From Thermoplasmata archaeon (GTDB lineage: Archaea; Thermoplasmatota; Thermoplasmata; Lutacidiplasmatales; UBA184): a stretch of DNA of 64,000 bases. The translations under genes were made by a program, and so were the position numbers. The stretch lies in contig DAHUZZ010000009.1 in NCBI GenBank assembly GCA_027314915.1, forward strand, positions 4,935 to 68,934. Direction: 5' to 3'. Under the pieces are notes generated by a model. It searched no databases and was not told the origin of the DNA. It saw only the letters and a list, made by a program, of their open reading frames with translations. Of this stretch, positions 57,036-64,000 are shown piece by piece (within the stretch, counting starts at the first letter, position 1; the number at the start of each line of letters is the position of its first letter).

Positions 57036-57488
57036 TCATCGGGCCGGCGGCAGCTCGACCACGTTGAACCAGAAGTCCTCGATCTTCTGGACCGCCGCCA
57101 GGAACTGCTCGAAGTTCACCGGCTTGCGGATGTAGCAGTTCGCGTGCCGGTCGTAGGCGGCGATGATGTCCTCCGCGGCCGCGGAGGAGGTCATGACCAC
57201 GATGGGGATCTGCCGGAGCTTCGGGTCGCTCTTGATCTCGCTCAGCACCTCGCGGCCGTCCATCCGCGGCATGTTGAGGTCGAGCACGATGAGCGCGGGC
57301 CGGGAGGCCCGGTCGTGGGGCGCCTCGCGACGCAGGTAGGCCAGCGACTCGACGCCATCACGGGCCACGTGCACCTCGTTCGGGAACCGCGAGTCGGTGA
57401 GCGCCTCCCGGATGAGCCGCACGTCCCCCAGGTTGTCCTCCACGAGGAGGATATCGACCGGGCGCGCGGGCGGTCGCCGTCCGGGCAT
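57036..57488 (-). CDS. Stand-alone response-regulator receiver protein
   Basis: The 150-residue REC domain has ILLVEDNLGDVRLIREALTD, ALIVLDLNMPRMDGREVL, IVVMTSSAAAEDI and NCYIRKPVNFEQFLAAV. The C-terminal extension FWFNVVELPPAR matches Rcp1-type receivers associated with PAS/histidine kinases. ATG 57488 is 27 nt after GTCATAGACC, supporting a leaderless mRNA. It sits downstream of the PAS kinase and membrane protein and overlaps almost back to back with the other receiver (4 bp apart). Confidence 0.9.
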   Translation of the reverse strand: MPGRRPPARPVDILLVEDNLGDVRLIREALTDSRFPNEVHVARDGVESLAYLRREAPHDRASRPALIVLDLNMPRMDGREVLSEIKSDPKLRQIPIVVMTSSAAAEDIIAAYDRHANCYIRKPVNFEQFLAAVQKIEDFWFNVVELPPAR

Positions 57489-57616
57489 CGGAGGGGATGG
57501 GAAATGCCGGTCTATGACACTTTCTGGGCTCCCTCCGGAGCCGGTCCGACCCCCCGGCCAGGCTCCTCCCTGGCGGTCCGGCTCCGCGCGAGACCGGCGA
57601 TTCCCCGGACCCCGCT

Positions 57617-58417
57617 CTACGCGTGATCGGTCGTTCCTTCGGCCGCCAGGGACGCGCCGGTGACGATCGGGCGCGATTCGACGCTCCCCACGCCGAGCCG
57701 CTTCTGGATCGCCAGGGGCGGGAAGTACGCGACCAGGACCATCAGGGCGGCCAGGAGCCCCACGAGGCGGGTCAGGATCACCGGGCCCAGGTCGTCCACG
57801 CCGCCGACGGTGACCGAGACCCCGGACCAGAGCAGGAGCGCCCAGCTCACGAGCACGATCCGGTACCGGAGCGTCCGGTCGGTGGTCCGGAAGAAGAGCG
57901 AGAAGTAGAGCGCCGCGCCCACCATCTCGGGCACGATGAGGAGGGCCACGAGACCGATGAGAAAGTCCCCGCCGGGGCTCACCGACCTCGCGGCGAGGCC
58001 CACGGCCCCGTAGGTCAGGGTGACCGTGTAGGGCCCGCTCGCCTCGATGAGGTACTGCAGGACCACGTAGCTTCCCGCGTAGATGATCGAGATGGGCCAG
58101 AGGTAGCTCCGACCGGTGAACAGGAAGATGAGGTAGCTCACGAGCGCCCAGATCAGGACGCACGCGATGAGCGTCTCCAGGTGGAAGAGCGTGAGGACGA
58201 GCGCGAGCGGGGGGAGCGCGACCGCGGCCCACAGGCTTTCGAGGGCGGCGATCGACTGGAGCGCCGCGAGGGAGTACCACACGAGGGAGAACTGGAACCC
58301 CGGCAGCCGGATCCCGGACGTGAGGGGTCGCTGGCCGATCCGCCATCCCAGGTAGGCGTAGATGACCACCGTGAGGAGGGAGTACACTCCGTAGAACAGC
58401 GGGGCGGGGTCGGTCAT
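57617..58417 (-). CDS. Seven-helix membrane protein, likely sensory
   Basis: The 266-residue protein has about seven transmembrane helices (for example YGVYSLLTVVIYAYLGWRIG, LALVLTLFHLETLIACVLIW, VSYLIFLFTGRSYLWPISI and IVLVSWALLLWSGVSVTVGG). I do not recognise the family; it has the size of a 7TM sensor domain without an output domain. It starts 7 bp after the PAS histidine kinase stop, so the two probably work together. Confidence 0.72.
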   Translation of the reverse strand: MTDPAPLFYGVYSLLTVVIYAYLGWRIGQRPLTSGIRLPGFQFSLVWYSLAALQSIAALESLWAAVALPPLALVLTLFHLETLIACVLIWALVSYLIFLFTGRSYLWPISIIYAGSYVVLQYLIEASGPYTVTLTYGAVGLAARSVSPGGDFLIGLVALLIVPEMVGAALYFSLFFRTTDRTLRYRIVLVSWALLLWSGVSVTVGGVDDLGPVILTRLVGLLAALMVLVAYFPPLAIQKRLGVGSVESRPIVTGASLAAEGTTDHA

Positions 58418-58424
58418 CGACGGC

Positions 58425-59744
58425 TCAGGCGAGCTGCCTGAGCCGGCGCTCGATGAGGTCCTGCGCGATCTCGATCGCGCGTCGTTCCCCTTCCGACGCG
58501 GGTTCCGCGGGGGCGGACGGCGGGGGGATCACGTGGTGCCGGGGGAGCGATACGAAGAACGTGGACCCCTCGCCCGGCACGCCCTGGCTCTCGACCCAGA
58601 TCCGCCCGCCGTGCCGCTCGACGACCCGCTTGCAGACCGCGAGCCCGATCCCGGTCCCCGGGTACTCCTCGGGCAAGTGCAGCCGCTGGAAGATCTGGAA
58701 GATCCGTTCGTGGTACTCCGGTGCGACGCCCAGGCCGTCGTCCCGGATCGACAGCACCAGCACCGAGCCGTCCAGGGCCTCCGAGACGTGGATCCGCGGC
58801 GGCGTGGTCGAGCGGAACTTGATGGCATTCTCGAGCAGGTTCTGGAAGAGCTCGACCAGCTGGCGGTCGTCCCCGTCGATCTGCGTCAGCGGGTCGTGGG
58901 TGATCCGGGCCCCGGTCTCCTGGATGGGCACGGTCAGGTTCCGAACCGCCTCCGCGAGGACCGCCTCGAGCTCGACGGGGCCGAACGACCTCCCCCGGCT
59001 CTCGATCCGCGCGAAGGTGAGGAGGTCGTCGATCAGCTGCTGCATCCGGCTCGCCCCCTCGACCATGAACCCCAGGAACTCGCGGCCGGAGTCATCGAGC
59101 CGGTCGGGGTAGCGCCGCAGGATGAGCTGCGTGTAGCTGTTGATCATGCGGAGCGGCTCCTGGAGGTCGTGCGAGGCGATGTTCGCGAACTGCTGCAGGT
59201 CCTGGTTCGAGCGCGCGAGCCTCGCCGCCCGCTCCGTGAGCGCCTGCACCAGCGCCTCGTGTTCCCGCAGGTCCCGGATCGCGAGCCCCCAGAGCGGAGA
59301 GGGGCCGTCGCTGAGGGCCCCGGAGGTGACCTCGACGGGGAACTCCTGTCCTCCCACGTCCCGTGCCACGACGACGAGCGGTCCGGGCTCGGAGCCCGGC
59401 TCGTCGTTCGAGAACGCTTCCTTCAGCCTCTGGCCGAAGGAATCGGAGAACAGGGGCTCGACCGGGCGGCCGAGGAGTCCCGCGGGGTCGCCGAGGTCGA
59501 AGATGCGGGCGGCGGCGCGGTTCGCCCGGACGATCCGCCCCTCCCCGTCGAGGACCAGCAACCCGCTCGGAGCGAGCTCGAACATCCGCTCCAGGGGGTC
59601 CGGCGACTCGGGCGTGCGGCGGTACAGCCGCACGGCCAGGCGGTCCCACGGGGTGCGAGGTCCCGCCCGAGACCGCTCCGCGGGGTCCGAGGCATGGCCC
59701 TCGCTTCCCGCCGCGTTCGCCCTGGGTCTACCCACTTCGGCCAC
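58425..59744 (-). CDS. PAS sensor histidine kinase
   Basis: The product of about 439 residues has a PAS domain (ERMFELAPSGLLVLDGEGRI to LREHEALVQAL), a HisKA region with the phosphoacceptor histidine in FANIASHDLQEPLRMINSYT, and the HATPase_c boxes N (ELFQNLLENAIKF), G1 (IRDDGLGVAP) and G2 (GTGIGLAVCKRVVERHGGRI). No transmembrane segment is present, so it is cytosolic. GTG 59744 lies a few nt after the predicted start (GCTTATTTTC box at 59770-59779); the longer frame to 59957 is less likely. It heads an operon with the seven-helix protein. Confidence 0.9.
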   Translation of the reverse strand: MAEVGRPRANAAGSEGHASDPAERSRAGPRTPWDRLAVRLYRRTPESPDPLERMFELAPSGLLVLDGEGRIVRANRAAARIFDLGDPAGLLGRPVEPLFSDSFGQRLKEAFSNDEPGSEPGPLVVVARDVGGQEFPVEVTSGALSDGPSPLWGLAIRDLREHEALVQALTERAARLARSNQDLQQFANIASHDLQEPLRMINSYTQLILRRYPDRLDDSGREFLGFMVEGASRMQQLIDDLLTFARIESRGRSFGPVELEAVLAEAVRNLTVPIQETGARITHDPLTQIDGDDRQLVELFQNLLENAIKFRSTTPPRIHVSEALDGSVLVLSIRDDGLGVAPEYHERIFQIFQRLHLPEEYPGTGIGLAVCKRVVERHGGRIWVESQGVPGEGSTFFVSLPRHHVIPPPSAPAEPASEGERRAIEIAQDLIERRLRQLA

Positions 59745-59972
59745 GACCGGAAGCCCGGTGAGCCCCCCGAGAAAATAAGCAGGGGGCCCGCGGGAAGCCG
59801 GCCCGTTTGAGGTTTGCCCATCGACGCCTCGCGGGTCCCCCCATACCGGGGGGACCGAGCGGGCTTCGCGACGACACCGAACACCATAGTTACTCTCGCC
59901 AACCTTGATAACCGACGGCGATACGCGAGCCGCCGCGCGCCGGAGGACGACGCGCACGGAACGGTGACGAGG

Positions 59973-60374
59973 ATGGCGACGGAGAAGTGGGTGACGTTGA
60001 TCCCGATCCGCAACATGAACCGTGCGCTCAGGTTCTACACCAAGAACCTCGGTGCCCGGCTCGGCCTGCGGGGGCGGGGCGAGATGCGGGACGCCTGGGC
60101 GTCCCTGACGCTCGCCGGGAGCGACGTATGGCTGGTCGCGCCGGAGCGGAGGGAATCCCGGAAGCTCGCCTACACCACGCTGCTCGTACCGAACATCCAG
60201 CGGTACGTCGGCGGGCTTCAGCGCAAGGGCGTCAAGTTCGAGCGGGCCCGGCGCTCCGGGCCTGCGACCCGGGTCGAGGGCCCCATCGCCTTCGAGCCCT
60301 TCGGAGCGGTCGCCTTCTTCAAGGATTCCGAAGGCAACCTCCTGATGGTCTGGCAGAACGGCGGGACGGCGTAG
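59973..60374 (+). CDS. VOC (glyoxalase-like) family protein
   Basis: The 133-residue protein has VTLIPIRNMNRALRFYTKNL at the N-terminus and VAFFKDSEGNLLMVWQ at the C-terminus, the VOC fold; the expected metal His/Glu are only partly present (a Glu in DSEGNLL), so it may be a binding protein. The ATG is preceded by GAGG immediately upstream. The region 59745-59972 otherwise has no gene. It resembles the fosmidomycin- or bleomycin-resistance type modules. Confidence 0.75.
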   Translation: MATEKWVTLIPIRNMNRALRFYTKNLGARLGLRGRGEMRDAWASLTLAGSDVWLVAPERRESRKLAYTTLLVPNIQRYVGGLQRKGVKFERARRSGPATRVEGPIAFEPFGAVAFFKDSEGNLLMVWQNGGTA

Positions 60375-60424
60375 CGCGCGACCGGGCCCCCGTCCCTTTG
60401 ACCCCCGTGCCCTCCCTCCGCGGG

Positions 60425-61579
60425 ATGGCCCCTCGGGACGTCATCGTCGTCGGGCTGGGGGGCGCCGGCTCGGCGGCCGCCTACCACCTCGCCCGGGCGG
60501 GGCTCGGGGTGCTCGGGCTCGAGCAGTACTCGCCCGAGCACGTGCGCGGTTCCTCGCACGGGAGGTCCCGGATCTACCGGACCGCCTACTTCGAGGGCAC
60601 CGGCTACGTTCCGCTCGTCCGGCGGGCCCAGAGGCTCTGGCGGGCGCTCGAACGGGAGACGGGGATCCCGATCCTCCGCGAGACGGGCGCGCTCATCCTC
60701 GGTCCGAGGGGGAGCGTTCCCATCGAGGGCGCGCTCGCGAGCGCGCGCCGCTACCGGCTCGACCACGCGCTCCTCTCCGCCCGGGAATGCCGCGACCGTT
60801 TCCCGCAGTTCCGGCCCACCGACGGGGAGGTCGCGCTCTGGGAGCGGCGGGGCGGGGTCCTGGTCCCGGAGAACGGCAACCTCGCCCACCGGCTGGGGGC
60901 GATCCGGGCCGGGGCCGAGCTCCACTACGGCGAGCCGGTGCTCGGCTGGTCGGCCTCCCGTTCCGGCGTCGAGGTCCGGACGGATCGGGAGCGCTACCGG
61001 GCCCGCACCCTCGTGCTGTGCGCGGGTCCCTGGACTCGGCGGATCGTTCCCGGGCTCGACCTGCCGCTCGAGATCGAGCGCCAGGTCGTCCTCTGGTTCC
61101 CCCCGCGGCGCGGCGTGCCCGTGGGGAGGTTCGGTCCGGACCGCATGCCCGTGTTCATCTGGGCGACCGGCGGGACGCGGTTCGCCTACGGCGTGCCCGA
61201 TCTCGGGGACGGGGTGAAGGTCGGGGGCGAGTCGGGGACCCCGCTCCGTCGACCCGAGGCCTCCTCACCCCGGCTCCGGCCCGGCGAGGGGACGGACGTG
61301 CGACGCTTCGTCCGAGAGCACCTCGCGGGGCTGGCGCCGCGCGAGCGCGAGTTCGCGACCTGCATCTACACCAACGCCCCGGACCACCACTTCCTCCTCG
61401 GGCCCCACCCCGCGCATCCGAACGTCCTCGTGGTGAGCGCCTGCTCCGGTCACGGGTTCAAGTTCGCGAGCGCGGTCGGCGAGGGGATCGCCGACCACGT
61501 CGCGGGACGTACGTCGAAGGCGTTCCTTCCGCTCTTCGACCCGGGCCGCTTCGCCGCGCGGTCCGGCTCGCGTCCGTAG
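60425..61579 (+). CDS. Sarcosine oxidase-like FAD oxidoreductase
   Basis: The 384-residue flavoenzyme has the N-terminal DVIVVGLGGAGSAAAYHLAR, then a SSHGRSRIYRTAYFEG segment typical of monomeric sarcosine/N-methyltryptophan oxidases (the flavin-contacting arginine region), and near the C-terminus CIYTNAPDHHFLLGPHP and VSACSGHGFKFASAVGE. The second motif includes the conserved cysteine that holds FAD covalently in this family. ATG 60425 is 26 nt from a CCTTTGACC box; an earlier GTG exists. It probably demethylates a small N-methyl amino acid. Confidence 0.88.
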   Translation: MAPRDVIVVGLGGAGSAAAYHLARAGLGVLGLEQYSPEHVRGSSHGRSRIYRTAYFEGTGYVPLVRRAQRLWRALERETGIPILRETGALILGPRGSVPIEGALASARRYRLDHALLSARECRDRFPQFRPTDGEVALWERRGGVLVPENGNLAHRLGAIRAGAELHYGEPVLGWSASRSGVEVRTDRERYRARTLVLCAGPWTRRIVPGLDLPLEIERQVVLWFPPRRGVPVGRFGPDRMPVFIWATGGTRFAYGVPDLGDGVKVGGESGTPLRRPEASSPRLRPGEGTDVRRFVREHLAGLAPREREFATCIYTNAPDHHFLLGPHPAHPNVLVVSACSGHGFKFASAVGEGIADHVAGRTSKAFLPLFDPGRFAARSGSRP

Positions 61580-61609
61580 CTCCGCGGGCGGGCGCTCGCC
61601 CGGTCGCGC

Positions 61610-62560
61610 CTACCGGCCGGCGCGCGCGAGCACCTCGAGCGCCGTGGCCGTGATCCAGCGGCTCGGTGCGCCGGGGTGCTCGAGCCCGAACGGATAGAAC
61701 GGACCCTCGAGCTGGTAGTTCGGGTCCTCGGAATCGGGATGGAGCGCGTCCAGGTTCCACCGGCCGTCCGGTCGGCGCATCGCCTCCAGGCGGTCGAGCG
61801 CCGGCGTTAGGCGCCGGTCCTTGCCGTACCCGAGCGCCGTCATGAAGTCGAGGCCGACGAGGAGATCGTAGTAGTAGTGGACGGGGTAGTGCAGCCTCAG
61901 CCAGGGCGCGTAGCGGCTCCCGCCCTCGCGGAGGAGTCCCCGCTCCAGGTAGAACTCGGCCCCCTTCGCGATCGCCTCGTTCACCTCGGGGCTGCGGGTC
62001 TCGGGCGGGAGCGCGGCGAAGGCGGCCATCGCCTCCCAGGCGTCGAGCGTGCCCTTCCGCGACGGCCAGCAGTGCCAGCCGCCGTCGGACTTCTGGGCGT
62101 GGACGAGCCAGTCCAGGGAGCGCTCGACCTGCGGAAGCTCCCGATAGCCCATCTGGACGAGGAGCTTCACCGCGTTGCCGGTGATGCAGGTCTCGCTGTC
62201 GGGACCGCCGAAGTTGCTGGGGGGCGCATCGAACCTCCGGAGGAAGAGGCTCACCGCGCGGCGGATCCGCGCGTCGGTCCGGGTCATCCCGAGGTCGGCG
62301 AGCACGATGAGCCGCCAGTTCGTCGCGATGTACTTGGGCCGGTAGAGCTCCCCCCCGGAGGTCCCGGGATTGTCCCAGTGCCCCTCCCGCAGCTGCTCGG
62401 CGAGGATGCTCGCCGCCCAGCCCTTCGTGCCGATCTCCTTCCGGGCCTTCGCGACCGCCGGGTGGCGCCCGCTCCGGCCGAGGAGCCGGGTCATCACGCG
62501 GTAGCGTACGCTCGGGTCGCCGGCCAGGAGCCACCGCTCGACGGATCGGGAGAGGGCCAT
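61610..62560 (-). CDS. Prenyltransferase/squalene-oxidase-repeat protein
   Basis: The 316-residue all-helical protein has alpha/alpha-barrel repeats with SFGGP-like and GGWHCWPSRKGTLDAWEAM segments and VERSLDWLVHAQKSDGGWHC, resembling the (alpha-alpha)6 toroid of prenyltransferases and squalene cyclases. It lacks the DxDD/QW motif set that marks true cyclases, so it may be a structural or binding relative. ATG 62560 is 27 nt from GGATAAGCC. It faces away from the surface protein gene. Confidence 0.75.
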   Translation of the reverse strand: MALSRSVERWLLAGDPSVRYRVMTRLLGRSGRHPAVAKARKEIGTKGWAASILAEQLREGHWDNPGTSGGELYRPKYIATNWRLIVLADLGMTRTDARIRRAVSLFLRRFDAPPSNFGGPDSETCITGNAVKLLVQMGYRELPQVERSLDWLVHAQKSDGGWHCWPSRKGTLDAWEAMAAFAALPPETRSPEVNEAIAKGAEFYLERGLLREGGSRYAPWLRLHYPVHYYYDLLVGLDFMTALGYGKDRRLTPALDRLEAMRRPDGRWNLDALHPDSEDPNYQLEGPFYPFGLEHPGAPSRWITATALEVLARAGR

Positions 62561-62618
62561 CGCGGGCCCGCAGGTGCCGGCGGCTTATCCGCCCTTCCGG
62601 GCCCGGACCGGCCGTGGC

Positions 62619-64000
62619 CTAGCGAGCTCCTCCCGGACCCGGGGGGGTGGGCTCGTCCTCCTTCCAGGACTTGACGGCCGCCGGCGGCGGGGTCGAGGCC
62701 CCGCCCGGGCCGCCCTTGCGCATCCCGAGGACGATCGCCGCAAGGAGCGCCACGATCGCCACGATGAGCGCGGCCAGGGCGAGCGCTTCCAGCGTACCGT
62801 TCATCCCCGAGGCGCCGGTGGTCGTCGGGGTGGAGGGCGCGGTCGCCACGGTGAGCGTCACCGTCGCATTGGCCGTCACGTGGTCTGCGTCCTCGAGGGT
62901 GACCCGCACCGTGTAGCTCCCCAGCTGGGTGGGCGCGCAGGTGAAGCTCGCGGCCGTCGAGCTCGCGCATCCGGGCGGCAGGCCCGAGTAGCTCAGCGTC
63001 GCCGGCAGCGTTCCGCCCACGGTCGCCACGTGGAACGTGACCGACTCTCCGGGCGTCACCGAGGCGCTGCTCACGGTGAACGCGGCGATCTGCGGGACCG
63101 GGTTCACCACGATCGTGGAGAACCCGACCGCGATCCCGTTGGCGCCGTCGATGACCCCGACGCCCACCTCATAGGTCCCCGGGACGGTCGGAGTGCAGGA
63201 GAGCGTCGGCGAGCTCGCGCTCGTGCAGCCCGCCGGGAGATCGAGGTACCGGTAGGTGAACGGCGCGGTCCCCCCGCTCAGGTTGGTCGTCAGCGTGACC
63301 GTTCCGCCCAGGGTGAGCTGCGCCGGCTGCGCCGTGACCGCGGAGACCTGCAGGATCGGATTCACGGTCAAGGTCGCCGTGTCGCTCGCCGAGGCCCCGA
63401 GCGCGTCCCGGATCGTGGCGTTGATGGCGTAGCTCCCGGAGACGAGGGGCAGGCACGTGGTGATCCCGAAGCCCGTGACCGAGCACCCGGCCGGTAGACC
63501 GGTCACGCTGAGGCTCAGGGGTCCCTCGCCCCCGGCGCCGGTGACCTCGATCGAGGTGTAGGTGGCCACGTCGACGACCCGGGGGAAGAGCGCGACCGAG
63601 ACCCCGGGCCGGACGACCACCTGGAGCACGACCGGGTTCGTGGTCGCGGAGATGCCCCCCGGGAAGGTGCCGGTGACGTTCACCGCGTAGGTCCCGGGGG
63701 CGCTCGGGGTGCAGGTGAAGACGAGCGCCGACGAGGCGCATCCCGCCGGAAGGCCGTTCCAGGTGACCGTGCCCGCGCCGGTGTAGCCGGTGATCGCGGT
63801 CGAGAAGGTGACCGAAGCCCCGAGCTCGACGATGGGGGCGGAGACGGTCGTCGGGCCCACCACCCCGCTCAGGATGGCGTAGACGGTGCCCGGGCCGTAG
63901 ACGGAGAGCGTCGTGTTCGCCGAGGCGGGATTCCCGACCCCCAGGAAGTAGGTCGAGGTCCATTCCACCGCGGCGGAGCTGCCCGGGCCGGCGGCCTGCA
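62619..64000 (-). CDS. Large cell-surface protein with Ig-like repeats, C-terminal part
   Basis: The open frame continues past the right edge, so only the C-terminal 459 residues are seen. They contain at least four repeats of about 85-90 residues, each with an LP(A/P)GC...(T/S)C(T/A/L)P..(P/S/L)GxY motif (near 63720, 63450, 63200 and 62940), a PKD/Ig-like beta-sandwich with a cysteine pair. A C-terminal transmembrane helix (LAALIVAIVALLAAIVLGMR) and a basic tail anchor it in the membrane. It is a candidate S-layer or adhesin-type surface protein. The GTG at 63968 is not the real start. Confidence 0.85.
   Translation of the reverse strand, partial: QAAGPGSSAAVEWTSTYFLGVGNPASANTTLSVYGPGTVYAILSGVVGPTTVSAPIVELGASVTFSTAITGYTGAGTVTWNGLPAGCASSALVFTCTPSAPGTYAVNVTGTFPGGISATTNPVVLQVVVRPGVSVALFPRVVDVATYTSIEVTGAGGEGPLSLSVTGLPAGCSVTGFGITTCLPLVSGSYAINATIRDALGASASDTATLTVNPILQVSAVTAQPAQLTLGGTVTLTTNLSGGTAPFTYRYLDLPAGCTSASSPTLSCTPTVPGTYEVGVGVIDGANGIAVGFSTIVVNPVPQIAAFTVSSASVTPGESVTFHVATVGGTLPATLSYSGLPPGCASSTAASFTCAPTQLGSYTVRVTLEDADHVTANATVTLTVATAPSTPTTTGASGMNGTLEALALAALIVAIVALLAAIVLGMRKGGPGGASTPPPAAVKSWKEDEPTPPGPGGAR

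Noticed and set aside
1-64000. CRISPR arrays, rRNA genes and a replication origin.
   Set aside because: No regularly spaced direct repeats, rRNA-like sequence or clustered origin boxes with Orc1/Cdc6 were seen.

Overview
The window is GC-rich chromosomal DNA (about 70 % G+C by eye) from an archaeon. The clearest markers are an rpoF (Rpb4), ribosomal protein L21e and Pus10 cluster, a DUF655 gene, XerA, an archaeal-type tRNA 2-thiolation enzyme, and many TATA boxes centred about 26-28 nt before ATG or GTG codons, which implies leaderless transcripts. The small proteins, a GH15 trehalase-type enzyme and the non-phosphorylative Entner-Doudoroff genes point to a high-GC Thermoplasmatota lineage. 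The order-level placement is inference.

Layout. 1-14450 is mostly housekeeping: DUF655/rpoF/L21e/Pus10, a PrsW-like protease with a 3-hydroxyacyl-CoA dehydrogenase, tRNA thiolase, XerA, an FAD enzyme with glycerate kinase facing an aldehyde dehydrogenase, ThyX, MetRS and a PHP phosphoesterase. 14512-19073 is a degenerate integrative island in tRNA-Cys(GCA). The 3' end of the tRNA is repeated three times (14572, 16331, 19052). Between the repeats lie a membrane protein, two toxin-antitoxin modules (one cut by an IS630-like remnant), stumps of a sugar epimerase/glycosyltransferase operon, and a 1570-bp IS66-like element with a frameshifted transposase. Directly beyond the last repeat is a large DUF2075-type P-loop protein, a candidate defence gene.

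21465-31628 holds a Bat-type regulator, a hemerythrin-like/membrane/glycosyltransferase operon, a second hemerythrin, the GH15 enzyme, envelope proteins, and a fluoride cassette. The cassette is a fluoride riboswitch (30808-30857) followed by fluC/crcB and DUF190. 31700-44170 carries sugar-nucleotide and amino-acid genes: nucleotidyltransferase, threonine synthase, class III aminotransferase plus zinc alcohol dehydrogenase, class I/II aminotransferase, epimerase, CBS, Nudix-like, SRPBCC and VOC proteins.

44236-48616 is one minus-strand operon, MarR regulator, ABC transporter, 14-helix MFS exporter and peroxiredoxin, with a probable operator under the MarR promoter. 48796-56445 has VOC, HExxH, F420/NADP oxidoreductase-like, TetR/SDR and a second ABC-2 exporter. 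56585-59744 is a signalling cluster: two stand-alone receiver domains, a seven-helix membrane protein and a PAS histidine kinase. The window closes with a sarcosine-oxidase-like flavoenzyme, a prenyltransferase-repeat protein, and the C-terminal part of a large surface protein of cysteine-paired Ig-like repeats that runs off the end.

No CRISPR array, rRNA or replication origin was recognised. Start codons were chosen mainly from TATA spacing, Shine-Dalgarno sites, ATGA-type overlaps and family N-termini.
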